Assembly (NCBI RefSeq): GCF_900176475.1
Contig: NZ_FWXX01000007.1
Coordinates: 164,674-228,673, forward strand
Length of the DNA: 64,000 nt
Direction of reading: 5' to 3'
DNA from: Tropicibacter naphthalenivorans
GTDB taxonomy: Bacteria > Pseudomonadota > Alphaproteobacteria > Rhodobacterales > Rhodobacteraceae
Below the pieces are notes generated by a model. It was not told the DNA's origin and ran no database searches. It saw only the letters and a program-made list of their open reading frames with translations. The translations under genes and the position numbers were made by a program. Each line of letters begins with the position of its first letter. Within the stretch, counting starts at the first letter, position 1. Below are positions 26,734 to 36,286 of the stretch, one piece after another.

Positions 26734-29656
26734 GGGCAAAGGGCGGATCGGCACCGCGCCTGTGGACTATGTCTTTGACGGGGTGCGGCGGCGCGGGCGT
26801 GTGGGTGACACGCTGGCCTCGGCCTTGATGGCGGATGGCGAGATGTTGCTGGGGCGCAGTTTCAAATACCATCGTCCGCGCGGGGTTGTGACCGCCGACA
26901 GCGCCGAGCCGAATGCTTTGGTCACCGTGGGGACCGGGGCGCGGGCCGAGCCGAACACGCGGGCGACCGTGCAAGAGCTGTATCCGGGGCTCGAGGCGCG
27001 GAGCCAGAACCGCTGGCCGTCGCTGGGATTTGACTTGATGGGCGTGACCGATCTGGCGGCGCCGCTGCTGGGTGCGGGTTTTTATTACAAGACGTTCATG
27101 TGGCCTAAATCTTTTTGGGAAAAGCTGTACGAGCCGATGATCCGCCGGGCTGCGGGGCTTGGTGCGTTGTTTGGCGCGCACAACCCGGACCGCTATGAAA
27201 AGGCCTATGCGTTTTGCGACGTGCTGGTGATCGGCGGCGGCCCTGCGGGGCTGATGGCGGCGCTCGCGGCGGGGCAGAGCGGCGCGGATGTGATCCTGTG
27301 CGATGAGGGGCCGCGGTTGGGCGGGCGCTTGTTGGCCGAAGATGAAACCATCGACGGGCGTGACGCCGCGGTCTGGGCGCAAGAGACCGCAGAGCAACTG
27401 CGCGCCATGGACAATGTCCGGGTGATGACCCGGACAACCGTGACGGGGGCCTTTGACCAAGGCACCTTTGCCGCGTTGGAACGGGTTGCGCAGCATTTGG
27501 CTGACCCCGGTGGGCGGCCCTTGGAGTGTTTCTGGCGGATCGCTGCCAAGCGTTCGGTCCTGTGTGCCGGCGCGTTGGAGCGGCACATCGCCTTTCGCGA
27601 CAATGACCGGCCCGGTGTGATGATGGCCGGGGCCATGCGCGCCTATCTGAACCATTGGGGCGTGGCGGCGGGTCAGTCGGTCGCGGTCTTTGGCAACAAT
27701 GACGACGCCCACCGTACCGCGCGGGATATGGCGGCAGCGGGGGTGCATGTGGCGGCCTTGATCGACGCACGCCATGACGCGCAGAACCTTGCTGGCAACG
27801 TGCCCTTTTACCCCGGCTTTCAGGTGACGCGCGCGCATGGGCGCAAGCGGCTGGAGGCGATCACCCTGCGCGCGCCGGATGGTGGACGGGAAAGCATTGC
27901 GGTGCAGGCGCTGGGCGTGTCCGGCGGGTGGAACCCCGCGGTGCATCTGACCTGTCACATGAATGCGCGGCCCGTGTGGCGCGACGATATCGCGACTTTT
28001 GTGCCGCGGGACGGTGCGGTGCCGGGGATGCGCGTTGCGGGCGCGGCGCGGGGCGCGTTTACCACGATGACGTGCCTCACCGACGGAGCCGAGGCTGGGC
28101 GGGCTGCGGCCCAAGATATTGGTTTCAAGGGGCAATCCCCGGATCTGCCCGACGCCGAAGACGCGCCTTACCGGCTGCGCCGTCTTTGGGCGGTCGAGGG
28201 CAAGGGGCGCGCCTGGCTGGACTTTCAGAACGATGTGACGGTCAAGGATGTGCGCCAGGCGGCGGCGGAAAATTACGCCTCGGTCGAGCATATGAAGCGG
28301 TATACGACCCAAGGCATGGCCACCGATCAGGGCAAGAACTCGAACGTTCAAGCGCTTGCGATCCTCGCCGATGCCACCGGGCGCGACATTCCTGAAACGG
28401 GGACGACCACTTTTCGCCCGCCCTACACGCCGGTGGCGATTGCGGCGATGGGCGCGGGCGCTCAGGGGCACGGGTTTGCGCCGCAGCGGTTCACCACCTC
28501 GCATTCTGCCAGCGTCAAAATGGGCGCGCCGATGGTCGAGGCGGGGCTTTGGTACAGGTCGTCTTTCTTTCCGCGGGAGGGCGAAAGGACGTGGCGGCAA
28601 AGCTGTGATCGCGAGGTGCGCATGGTGCGTGACGCGGTCGGGATCTGCGATGTCTCGACCCTTGGCAAGATTGATCTCCAAGGGCCGGACGTGGGCGCAT
28701 TTCTCGATTTCGTCTATGCCAATCGGTTCAGCACCTTGCGGCCGGGTCGGGTGCGCTATGGTCTGATGCTGCGCGAAGACGGGCATGTCATGGATGACGG
28801 AACCACGGCGCGCTTGTCGGAAAATCAATGGGTTATGACGACCACCACCGCTGCGGCGGGCGAGGTGATGCGCCATCTCGACTGGGTGCGGCAGGCGTTC
28901 TGCGCGCAGATGAACGTGCGCTTTACCTCGGTGACCGAGGCGTGGGCGCAGTTCGCCATCGCAGGGCCAAAAGCGCGCGATCTGCTGAACGGGATGCTGG
29001 ATGCGCCCATCGACAACGCCAGTTTTCCTTATATGGCGTGCGGCGAGGTGTCGGTCCTTGGGGCGGCGGCGCGGCTGTTCCGGATCTCTTTCTCTGGCGA
29101 GCACGCCTATGAGATCGCGGTGCCCGCGCGCTACGGGGCCAGCCTGTTTGAAAAGCTGGTCGAACGGGCCGAAGCGATGGGCGGCGGTGCCTATGGGATG
29201 GAGGCGCTGAACGTGCTGCGCATCGAAAAGGGCCATATCACCCACGCGGAAATTCACGGCCGGACGACGGCCTTTGACATCGGGTTCGGGCGTATGGTCT
29301 CGGCGCAAAAGGACTGTATTGGCAAGGCGATGGCCGCGCGTCCGGGGCTGATGGACCCCGAGCGGGCGCAGCTCGTGGGGCTGCGGCCCATCGGCGCGGT
29401 CAAGCAGTTGGTCGCCGGGGCGCATCTGTTCGCGCCAGAGGCCAAGCCGGTCAGCGCGGCGGATGAGGGCTATATCACTTCGGCGTGTTTTTCCCCCACC
29501 TTGGGCGAGACGCGGGCGCTGGCGTTTTTGGCGAATGGGCGCGCGCGACATGGCGAGACGATCAAGATGGTGGACCACCTGCGCGGTCTGACAGCGGTGT
29601 GCGAGGTGACGGACCCGGTGGCATTTGATCCGGATGGAGGACGCTTGCGTGGATAG
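26723..29656 (+). CDS. soxA: Sarcosine oxidase alpha subunit
   Basis: The 977-residue alpha subunit binds NAD and carries the tetrahydrofolate-linked aminomethyltransferase domain. Seen in order: an N-terminal ferredoxin-like fold (DYVFDGVRRRGRVGDTLASALMADG, FKYHRPRG), then a dinucleotide-binding fold (VIGGGPAGLMAALAAGQSGADV) near residue 170. A GcvT-type C-terminal half has SREV-like and SENQWVMTTTTAA segments, and HAYEIAVPARYG. Length is right for the family. ATG at 26723 is preferred because GGAGG precedes it. An upstream in-frame start lacks a site. Confidence 0.95.
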   Translation: MRIEGKGRIGTAPVDYVFDGVRRRGRVGDTLASALMADGEMLLGRSFKYHRPRGVVTADSAEPNALVTVGTGARAEPNTRATVQELYPGLEARSQNRWPSLGFDLMGVTDLAAPLLGAGFYYKTFMWPKSFWEKLYEPMIRRAAGLGALFGAHNPDRYEKAYAFCDVLVIGGGPAGLMAALAAGQSGADVILCDEGPRLGGRLLAEDETIDGRDAAVWAQETAEQLRAMDNVRVMTRTTVTGAFDQGTFAALERVAQHLADPGGRPLECFWRIAAKRSVLCAGALERHIAFRDNDRPGVMMAGAMRAYLNHWGVAAGQSVAVFGNNDDAHRTARDMAAAGVHVAALIDARHDAQNLAGNVPFYPGFQVTRAHGRKRLEAITLRAPDGGRESIAVQALGVSGGWNPAVHLTCHMNARPVWRDDIATFVPRDGAVPGMRVAGAARGAFTTMTCLTDGAEAGRAAAQDIGFKGQSPDLPDAEDAPYRLRRLWAVEGKGRAWLDFQNDVTVKDVRQAAAENYASVEHMKRYTTQGMATDQGKNSNVQALAILADATGRDIPETGTTTFRPPYTPVAIAAMGAGAQGHGFAPQRFTTSHSASVKMGAPMVEAGLWYRSSFFPREGERTWRQSCDREVRMVRDAVGICDVSTLGKIDLQGPDVGAFLDFVYANRFSTLRPGRVRYGLMLREDGHVMDDGTTARLSENQWVMTTTTAAAGEVMRHLDWVRQAFCAQMNVRFTSVTEAWAQFAIAGPKARDLLNGMLDAPIDNASFPYMACGEVSVLGAAARLFRISFSGEHAYEIAVPARYGASLFEKLVERAEAMGGGAYGMEALNVLRIEKGHITHAEIHGRTTAFDIGFGRMVSAQKDCIGKAMAARPGLMDPERAQLVGLRPIGAVKQLVAGAHLFAPEAKPVSAADEGYITSACFSPTLGETRALAFLANGRARHGETIKMVDHLRGLTAVCEVTDPVAFDPDGGRLRG

Positions 29657-30200
29657 GTTAACGGCTGTTTCCCCCGGCGCGGATTTGCTGCCGGTGCGCC
29701 AAGGGGCGCTGACCCTGGAAGAGGTGCTGCCGGGGGAGATCACCTCGATTGCCCCGTTTCGCGGGCAGCGAAAGGCGGTGACGCAGGCGTTGCTGGCGGC
29801 GCTGGGCGTGGGCTTTCCCGAGGCCAATTGTCTGACAAGGAAAGGCGAGCTGCGCTGTGTCTGGATGGGGCGCGATCTGGCGTTCCTGATGGGCGCGCGC
29901 CTGACCGCAGACCTTGGCGGCTTGGCCGCGGTGACGGACCAGTCCGACGGGTGGATCGTGCTGAAGCTCAGCGGCGCGGGCGCCGAGGACGTCTTGGCGC
30001 GTCTTGTTCCGGCGGACTTGCGCGCCGCCGCGTTCCCCGAAGGCGCGGCGATCCGGACGCAGCTGGGTCATATGAACGTGTCGGTTGCGCGAACGGGGGG
30101 TGGTTTGCAGATCATGGGGTTTCGGTCGATGGCCCGAACCCTTGTGCAAGAGATCGCTGACGCCATGGCATCGGTTGCCGCGCGGGCAGGAGCGGGCTAA
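29649..30200 (+). CDS. soxG: Sarcosine oxidase gamma subunit
   Basis: The 183-residue gamma subunit completes the heterotetramer. The GTG at 29649 is chosen because GGAGG lies eight bases upstream and the gene then overlaps the alpha stop by eight bases. An earlier ATG at 29625 is possible. The protein shows the family core (ALTLEEVLPGEI, IVLKLSGAGAEDVLARLVPADL, TQLGHMNVSVAR) and the ending of a GcvT-like minor subunit. It ends the operon. Confidence 0.92.
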   Translation: MDRLTAVSPGADLLPVRQGALTLEEVLPGEITSIAPFRGQRKAVTQALLAALGVGFPEANCLTRKGELRCVWMGRDLAFLMGARLTADLGGLAAVTDQSDGWIVLKLSGAGAEDVLARLVPADLRAAAFPEGAAIRTQLGHMNVSVARTGGGLQIMGFRSMARTLVQEIADAMASVAARAGAG

Positions 30201-30229
30201 ATACGGCTAAACGGCAAGGAGGAACTGTC

Positions 30230-30505
30230 ATGCGTGCTGTGATGTTTGTGGCATTGATCGGGTGTGCCGCGCCGGCTTTGGCCGAAGAGGCCGCTATGGA
30301 TTGTGCCGCTCAGGCCGAGTTTGTCATGGGTCTTGTCCAAGGGCGCACGGATGGTGTCGAGGCCGAGGCCGCACGCAAGAGTGCCGCCGACGTACTGGAT
30401 AAGGACGCCGGAGCCATGCTGGTGGATTGGATCTACGCGCTGCCCAAAGAGCAGCTGACCCCCGATGTCGGGACCGCGTGGAAGCTGCAATGCGAGGCGC
30501 TTTGA
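30230..30505 (+). CDS. Small exported protein of unknown function
   Basis: This 91-residue product has a clear signal peptide (MRAVMFVALIGCAAPALAEEA, cut after ALA). The mature domain of about 72 residues has cysteines near each end (DCAAQAEF and LQCEAL) that probably form a disulfide. AAGGAGGAA just before the ATG supports expression. I know no function. It sits between the sarcosine operon and dnaG, 29 bases after soxG. Confidence 0.75.
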   Translation: MRAVMFVALIGCAAPALAEEAAMDCAAQAEFVMGLVQGRTDGVEAEAARKSAADVLDKDAGAMLVDWIYALPKEQLTPDVGTAWKLQCEAL

Positions 30506-30659
30506 CCTAAAGGCGCGCTGTTTGCGCACAGGTTGGTTTGCGTTCAGGCCACGCAGGCCTTGGGGCGGTGCCCCAAACCCCGGCACTTTGTGAGGGCCCG
30601 GAAAGTTATCCCAAAGAAGCTGCTTGGATTCGGTCTCGTGAGGGCCGATATTGACCGCT

Positions 30660-32630
30660 ATGAGTCTGCCCCCCGGTTTTCTTGACGAATTGCGCACGCG
30701 CACGAGCCTGACCCAAGTGGTCGGTCGCAAAGTCATGTTCGACATGCGCAAATCGAACCAAGGCAAGGGCGACATGTGGGGGCCGTGCCCCTTTCACCAT
30801 GAAAAAACCGCGTCTTTTCATGTGGATGACCGCAAGGGGTATTACTACTGCTTTGGCTGTCACGCCAAGGGCGACGCCATTTCCTTTGTCCGAGAGACAG
30901 AGAACGTCAGCTTTATGGAAGCGGTCGAGATCCTCGCGCAAGAGGCCGGGATGCCGGTGCCGAAGCAGGACCCGCGCGCCCAGCAAAAGGCCGATCGGCG
31001 GAGCTTGTTGTCCGAGGTGATGGAACAGGCGGTGCAGTTTTTCCGGCTGGAGCTCAAGCGTGGCCCAGCCCAAGAGGCGCGCGCCTATCTGGCCAAGCGG
31101 GGGCTGTCGCAAGAGGCGTTGGACCGCTTTGAGATCGGTTTTGCGCCCCCCGGTTGGGAAAATCTGCGCGAGCATCTCAAGCAAAAGGGCGTCGATCCAG
31201 AGCTGATGCTGGCCGCCGGTTTGGTCAAGAAATCCGACAAGGGACGCGAGCCGTATGACGTGTTTCGCCATCGGATCATGTTCCCGATCCGCGACGGGCG
31301 CGGGCGGGCGATCGCCTTTGGCGGGCGGGCGATGGACCCGAACGACAACGCCAAGTATTTGAATTCGCCGGAAACCGAGCTGTTCGATAAGTCGCGCAAC
31401 CTTTACAACATGCGCGCCGCGCGTGAGGCGTCGGGCAAGGGCAACCGCCTGATCGTCGCCGAAGGCTACATGGATGTGATCGCCCTGTCCGAGGCGGGGT
31501 TCCCGGCGTCGGTGGCCCCTTTGGGCACCGCCGTGACCGAGCCGCAGCTGCAACTGATGTGGCGCATGAGCGAAGAGCCGGTGATCGCGCTGGATGGGGA
31601 CACGGCGGGTCTGCGCGCCGCATATCGTGTGATCGACATCGCGCTGCCGGTGCTTGAGGCGGGCAAGGGCTTGCGGTTCGCGATCATGCCCGAAGGCAAG
31701 GACCCGGACGATCTGCTGCGCGCCGAGGGGCCAGAGGCGGTGTCCAAGGTCCTGGATGAGGCGATGCCGATGGTCAAACTGCTCTGGCGGCAGGAAACCG
31801 AAGGCAAGGTGTTCGACAGCCCCGAACGCAAGGCGGCGCTGGACAAGGTGCTGCGCGCGCGCATCGCCAAGATCCAGGACCCCTACCTGCGCCGCCATTA
31901 TGGCGACGAAATCAAGGAGTTGCGCTATGCGCTGTTCCGTCCGCAGCGGGCGCCCTTCAAGCCCGGCGGGGGCTTTGGTGGCGGCTTCAACGGCGGGAAA
32001 CGCCGCGATTGGCGCGCGCCTCTGCCCGCCAGCCCCACGGCGAAACAGTCGCTCTTGGCCTCGGCGGGGGACGACGCCGAACTGATGTTGCGCGAGATGG
32101 TGATCTTTGCCGCGATCCTGCGAACGCCGCAGATCGCCGAGGAGTTCGAAAGCCAGCTGGAAACCATGCCCTGCCGCGACGCGGATCACGCGACCTTGCG
32201 CGACGTGATCCTGCGCGCCATCGGCAACGAGGACCGCATGATCGACATGGCAGAGGGCGCAATTGGCCCGGACGCCCTTGAAACCCTGTTCGCCGCACGC
32301 CATGTGGCGATTGTGCCCTGCATTCGATCGCCGGGGAACATTGTGCAGTCACGCAAGACGGTGGCCGAGGAATTGGCCAAGCTGGAGGCGCATCTGGGCT
32401 GGAAGGCGGAGCTGGCCGAGGCCGAACAGGATTTGGATGAACTGGCCGACGAGGCTTTGACCTACCGCGTTGGGGAGGCCGCCAAAGCCCGCGCGCAGGC
32501 GGGCCGTCTGGTCGATGAGGACGACGCTGAATACGAGATCGGGCCCAACGGGGCTTCGGTCGACCGCAACGAGAAGAACGCGCTTGATTCGCTGATATCG
32601 CAGATTTGGTCCTCCAAAGGATCGGACTAA
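30660..32630 (+). CDS. dnaG: DNA primase
   Basis: DnaG makes the RNA primers for replication. The 656-residue protein has the N-terminal CHC2 zinc-binding domain (GPCPFHHEKTASF, YYYCFGCHAKGDAISFV, zinc ligands in CPFHH and CFGC). The TOPRIM catalytic core follows (NRLIVAEGYMDVIAL, EEPVIALDGDTAGLRAAYR) at about residues 260-330. A less conserved C-terminal helicase-binding region ends in a long alpha-helical stretch. The ATG at 30660 is preferred to a TTG nine bases before it. It is 120 bases upstream of rpoD, as in many proteobacteria. Confidence 0.96.
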   Translation: MSLPPGFLDELRTRTSLTQVVGRKVMFDMRKSNQGKGDMWGPCPFHHEKTASFHVDDRKGYYYCFGCHAKGDAISFVRETENVSFMEAVEILAQEAGMPVPKQDPRAQQKADRRSLLSEVMEQAVQFFRLELKRGPAQEARAYLAKRGLSQEALDRFEIGFAPPGWENLREHLKQKGVDPELMLAAGLVKKSDKGREPYDVFRHRIMFPIRDGRGRAIAFGGRAMDPNDNAKYLNSPETELFDKSRNLYNMRAAREASGKGNRLIVAEGYMDVIALSEAGFPASVAPLGTAVTEPQLQLMWRMSEEPVIALDGDTAGLRAAYRVIDIALPVLEAGKGLRFAIMPEGKDPDDLLRAEGPEAVSKVLDEAMPMVKLLWRQETEGKVFDSPERKAALDKVLRARIAKIQDPYLRRHYGDEIKELRYALFRPQRAPFKPGGGFGGGFNGGKRRDWRAPLPASPTAKQSLLASAGDDAELMLREMVIFAAILRTPQIAEEFESQLETMPCRDADHATLRDVILRAIGNEDRMIDMAEGAIGPDALETLFAARHVAIVPCIRSPGNIVQSRKTVAEELAKLEAHLGWKAELAEAEQDLDELADEALTYRVGEAAKARAQAGRLVDEDDAEYEIGPNGASVDRNEKNALDSLISQIWSSKGSD

Positions 32631-32680
32631 TTGGTATTTTGGTGAGGAAGCCGTAAAGAAATAAGGTTAAACGGGTGTGC

Positions 32681-32720
32681 GAATCGCCGATTCTCGGTAT
32701 TGATTCGGATCAAACGAATC
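32681..32720. promoter_or_regulatory. Cluster of four GANTC sites before rpoD
   Basis: GAATC at 32681, GATTC at 32689, GATTC at 32702 and GAATC at 32716 are all targets of the alphaproteobacterial cell-cycle methyltransferase CcrM. Their arms form inverted repeats (GATTCG / CGAATC, 32702-32720). The set lies 31-70 bases upstream of the rpoD start. Confidence 0.6.
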
Positions 32721-32750
32721 GCCCGCCCATTTCCCGATCAGGAGAGCCGC

Positions 32751-34736
32751 ATGGCAGCCAAGGACAACGACGACGCCAAGACGCAGGATCAGGATGAGGA
32801 CGTCAGCCTCGATATGAGCCAAGCTGCGGTCAAGAAGATGATCGCCGAAGCGCGCGAGCGCGGCTATATCACCTATGACCAGCTTAACCAGGTTCTGCCC
32901 CCCGATCAGGTCAGCTCGGACCAGATCGAAGACGTCATGTCGATGCTGTCCGAAATGGGCATCCAGGTGACCGAGGACGACGAGGAAGCCGAAGAGGACG
33001 ACAAGGGCACGACCGATCTGGTCGAGACCAAGAAGCCGGGCGAGGTCGCTCTGGCCGGCTCTGGCAACGAAAAGCTGGACCGCACCGATGACCCGGTGCG
33101 CATGTACCTGCGCGAGATGGGTTCGGTCGAGCTGCTGTCGCGTGAGGGCGAGATTGCCATCGCCAAGCGTATCGAGGCGGGCCGCAACACCATGATCCTC
33201 GGGCTGTGCGAAAGCCCGCTGACCTTCCAGGCGATCACCATTTGGCACGAGGAACTTCTGTCCGAAGACATTCTGCTGCGCGATGTGATCGACCTTGAAA
33301 CGACGTTTTCAGGCCAGATGGGCGAGGATGGCGAGGTTGACGAGCCGGTGGTTGACACCTCGGCGGTCGAAGCCGCGCCCAAGCCCAAGGGCAACGAGCC
33401 AGAACTGGACGCCGATGGCAACCCGATCGCCAGCGATGACGATGACGACGACGACGAGGCGGCCAACATGTCGCTCGCCGCGATGGAAGCGGCGCTGAAG
33501 CCGCGCGTTCTGGCCACGCTGGAGCAGATCGCAGGTGATTACGAGCAGCTGGCCGAGATGCAGGACAGCCGGATTTCCGCGACCCTGAACGAGGACGGCT
33601 CCTTCACGGCGGCGGACGAAGCGATTTACCAAAAGCTCCGCAGCGAGATCGTCGAGCTGGTGAATGGCCTGCACCTGCACAACAACCGTATCGAAGCGCT
33701 GATCGACCAGCTGTACGGCATCAACCGCCGCATCATGCAGATCGACAGCTCTATGGTGAAGCTGGCGGATCAGGCGCGCATCAACCGCCGTGAATTCGTT
33801 GAAGAATATCGCGGTCGCGAGCTGGACCCGAACTGGCTGGAGCGCATGGCCGAAAAGCCCGGTCGCGGCTGGCAGATGTTCATCGAACGCTCTTCGGACA
33901 AGGTCGAGGAACTGCGCGCTGACATGGCTCAGGTCGGTCAGTACGTCGGTCTGGACATCTCCGAATTCCGCCGCATCGTTAACCAGGTTCAGAAGGGCGA
34001 AAAAGAAGCCCGTCAGGCCAAGAAAGAGATGGTCGAGGCGAACCTGCGTCTCGTGATCTCGATCGCCAAGAAATACACGAACCGTGGTCTGCAATTCCTT
34101 GATCTCATTCAGGAAGGCAACATTGGCCTTATGAAGGCCGTGGACAAGTTCGAGTATCGCCGCGGCTACAAGTTCTCGACCTATGCGACGTGGTGGATCC
34201 GTCAGGCGATCACCCGCTCGATTGCCGACCAGGCGCGCACGATCCGTATCCCGGTCCACATGATCGAGACGATCAACAAGCTGGTCCGTACTGGCCGCCA
34301 GATGCTGCACGAAATCGGCCGCGAGCCGACGCCGGAAGAACTGGCAGAAAAGCTGCAAATGCCGCTGGAAAAGGTCCGCAAGGTGATGAAAATCGCCAAG
34401 GAGCCGATCTCTCTTGAAACGCCGATTGGCGACGAGGAAGACAGCCAGCTGGGTGATTTCATCGAGGATAAGAACGCGATCCTGCCGCTGGATTCCGCGA
34501 TTCAGGAAAACCTCAAGGAAACAACGACCCGCGTGCTGTCGTCCCTGACCCCGCGTGAGGAACGCGTTCTGCGGATGCGTTTTGGCATCGGCATGAACAC
34601 CGACCACACTCTGGAAGAGGTCGGCCAGCAGTTCAGCGTGACCCGCGAACGGATCCGCCAGATCGAAGCCAAGGCGCTGCGCAAGCTCAAGCACCCTTCG
34701 CGGTCGCGCAAGTTGCGGTCCTTCTTGGATCAGTAA
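32751..34736 (+). CDS. rpoD: RNA polymerase primary sigma factor RpoD
   Basis: The vegetative sigma-70 directs RNA polymerase to housekeeping promoters. The 661-residue protein has sigma region 1.1 with a very acidic stretch ([13 protein letters not shown] near residue 227). Region 1.2 contains [25 protein letters not shown], region 2 contains [42 protein letters not shown], and region 4 contains [37 protein letters not shown]. The ATG at 32751 follows AGGAGAG. An upstream in-frame ATT-like start has no site. It is followed by a terminator. Confidence 0.98.
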   Translation: MAAKDNDDAKTQDQDEDVSLDMSQAAVKKMIAEARERGYITYDQLNQVLPPDQVSSDQIEDVMSMLSEMGIQVTEDDEEAEEDDKGTTDLVETKKPGEVALAGSGNEKLDRTDDPVRMYLREMGSVELLSREGEIAIAKRIEAGRNTMILGLCESPLTFQAITIWHEELLSEDILLRDVIDLETTFSGQMGEDGEVDEPVVDTSAVEAAPKPKGNEPELDADGNPIASDDDDDDDEAANMSLAAMEAALKPRVLATLEQIAGDYEQLAEMQDSRISATLNEDGSFTAADEAIYQKLRSEIVELVNGLHLHNNRIEALIDQLYGINRRIMQIDSSMVKLADQARINRREFVEEYRGRELDPNWLERMAEKPGRGWQMFIERSSDKVEELRADMAQVGQYVGLDISEFRRIVNQVQKGEKEARQAKKEMVEANLRLVISIAKKYTNRGLQFLDLIQEGNIGLMKAVDKFEYRRGYKFSTYATWWIRQAITRSIADQARTIRIPVHMIETINKLVRTGRQMLHEIGREPTPEELAEKLQMPLEKVRKVMKIAKEPISLETPIGDEEDSQLGDFIEDKNAILPLDSAIQENLKETTTRVLSSLTPREERVLRMRFGIGMNTDHTLEEVGQQFSVTRERIRQIEAKALRKLKHPSRSRKLRSFLDQ

Positions 34737-34758
34737 GCGTTAAGATTTCTCGCTACAG

Positions 34759-34786
34759 CGGCGTCCCATACTGGGGCGCCGTTTTT
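34759..34786 (+). terminator. Rho-independent terminator after rpoD
   Basis: CGGCGtCCC pairs with GGGGCGCCG across a short loop, followed by TTTTTGTGTTT. Confidence 0.88.
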
Positions 34787-34920
34787 GTGTTTGCCTAGGG
34801 AAAAACGTCAGCAATTTGAGCGAATTTGGAATCAGATCGTTCTGCATCAGGCGAGGCGTTTCAAACGTGTTGGGAACTTTTCAAGTGTTTTCTGGTTATC
34901 CAGACACGAAGGAGATCAGC

Positions 34921-35172
34921 ATGAAAAAGCTTTTGGCATATAGCGTTGTATTGATGGGCACGGCTGCGGGCGCTCTGGCGGCGACCGATATGCTGGTCCC
35001 CGAGGAACCCACCGTAATCGAGATCGAGGTCGACGCAGTCGATCTGGAACGCTGCCGCGAAACCCTTGCGCAGGTGGCGATGACCCCTGCGGTCGCGGAT
35101 AACGGCTCGCGGCTGCTGTTCGCCGCAGACGAGAGCCTTCCGACGGTGACCTGCGTCGTCAAAAACACCTAA
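34921..35172 (+). CDS. Small secreted protein of unknown function
   Basis: This 83-residue product has a typical signal peptide (MKKLLAYSVVLMGTAAGALA, cut before ATDML). The mature domain has an acidic opening (VPEEPTVIEIEVDAVD) and two cysteines (ERCRETLAQ and VTCVVKN), probably a disulfide. AGGAG ten bases upstream supports the start. It is bracketed by two terminators, so it is a single-gene unit. I do not know its role. Confidence 0.78.
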   Translation: MKKLLAYSVVLMGTAAGALAATDMLVPEEPTVIEIEVDAVDLERCRETLAQVAMTPAVADNGSRLLFAADESLPTVTCVVKNT

Positions 35173-35182
35173 AGCCCTGCAA

Positions 35183-35206
35183 CGCTCCGATTTTCGGGGC
35201 GTTTTG
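35183..35206 (+). terminator. Rho-independent terminator after the small secreted gene
   Basis: ACGCtCCGA pairs with TCGGGGCGT across a short TTT loop, followed by TTTGTTTG. Confidence 0.78.
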
Positions 35207-35262
35207 TTTGCACGAACAGGCTGGGCGTGGCACCACGTGGACAACGCAAGCCTGAGGCCTCC

Positions 35263-35670
35263 ATGCAGACCGAATTCACTCTCCAAACAAACGGCCAAGG
35301 GCTTTATGAGTTCACGGACGCGGTGCGGCGCTGGGTCAAAGGCACTGGTCTGCTTACTCTGTTTATTCGCCACACATCGGCCTCTCTGGTCATTCAGGAA
35401 AACGCCGATCCCGAAGTCCAGGACGATCTTTTGGCGTATTTCCAGCGTCTTGTGCCGCCCACGACCGACCCCAGCATGTCCTACCTGACCCACACCTATG
35501 AAGGGCCGGATGATATGCCTGCGCATATCAAGGCCGCCATTCTCCCGGTGTCGTTAACCATTCCTGTCACAAATGGGCGCATGGCCTTGGGCACGTGGCA
35601 AGGCATTTACCTGTTTGAACATCGCAGCGCGCCGCACCAACGCAAGGTTGTTGCGCATTTGGGGAACTGA
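35263..35670 (+). CDS. yjbQ: YjbQ family protein (UPF0047), possible thiamine-phosphate synthase activity
   Basis: This 135-residue protein has the YjbQ features: TLFIRHTSASLVIQENADPEVQDDL (conserved HTSA), YLTHTYEGPDDMPAHIKAAIL (His and Glu of the trimer active site) and LGTWQGIYLFEHR. Members have weak thiamine-phosphate-synthase-like activity in E. coli, but the physiological role is unsettled. The ATG at 35263 begins the family domain, and the upstream extension is not conserved-looking. Confidence 0.9.
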   Translation: MQTEFTLQTNGQGLYEFTDAVRRWVKGTGLLTLFIRHTSASLVIQENADPEVQDDLLAYFQRLVPPTTDPSMSYLTHTYEGPDDMPAHIKAAILPVSLTIPVTNGRMALGTWQGIYLFEHRSAPHQRKVVAHLGN

Positions 35671-35818
35671 GTCGCAAAAGCCACGATCACCCATCACGAT
35701 ATTGCGCCGAAAATTGCCCTCTACCCAAAGTATGGATGCGGGCCTATAGTGCCTGTGGATAAGTGGGGCAAACCCACCCCATGAGGCATATCGGCGGATA
35801 AAAACGAGGGGGACGGCC

Positions 35819-36286
35819 ATGCGCTGCCCATTTTGCGGAAATATTGATACTCAAGTGAAAGATTCGCGCCCCGCAGAGGATCACGTTTCGATCCGGCGTC
35901 GGCGCTTTTGTTCTGCCTGTGGTGGGCGGTTTACCACGTACGAGCGCGTGCAGCTGCGCGACTTGGTGGTGATCAAAACCAACGGTCGGCGCGAAGATTT
36001 CGACCGCGACAAGCTGGAGCGTTCGATCCGGATCGCGTTGCAAAAGCGCCCGATTGAACCAGAGCGCATTGATCAGATGATTTCTGGCATCGTGCGGCGA
36101 CTGGAAAGCATGGGCGAAACCGACATCCAATCCAAGATGATCGGTGAGATTGTCATGGAAACCTTGGCGCGCATCGATACGGTCGCCTACGTGCGTTTTG
36201 CGAGCGTTTACAAGAACTTCCAAGCGGCGGATGACTTTGACAAGTTCGTCTCCGAGCTGCGCCCGACCGGCCCCGGCGAAAAGTGA
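35819..36286 (+). CDS. nrdR: Transcriptional repressor NrdR
   Basis: NrdR senses ATP/dATP and represses ribonucleotide reductase genes. The 155-residue protein has a zinc ribbon with C3, C6, C31 and C34 ([20 protein letters not shown]) and an ATP-cone domain ([20 protein letters not shown]). Length is exactly that of the family. It is followed directly by ribD, whose GTG overlaps the nrdR stop, an arrangement common in many proteobacteria. Confidence 0.97.
   Translation: MRCPFCGNIDTQVKDSRPAEDHVSIRRRRFCSACGGRFTTYERVQLRDLVVIKTNGRREDFDRDKLERSIRIALQKRPIEPERIDQMISGIVRRLESMGETDIQSKMIGEIVMETLARIDTVAYVRFASVYKNFQAADDFDKFVSELRPTGPGEK

Noticed and set aside
26468..29827. Long minus-strand open frame over the sarcosine oxidase alpha gene
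   Set aside because: Same explanation: the plus strand encodes a full-length, well-conserved enzyme, and the antisense product shows Pro/Arg/His-rich shadow composition.
24693..30200. Possible confusion of sarcosine soxBDAG with sulfur-oxidation soxBDA
   Set aside because: Sequence motifs are decisive: flavin folds and GcvT domain here, cytochrome, Mo and metallophosphatase motifs at 46135-54753. They are two unrelated systems with the same gene letters.
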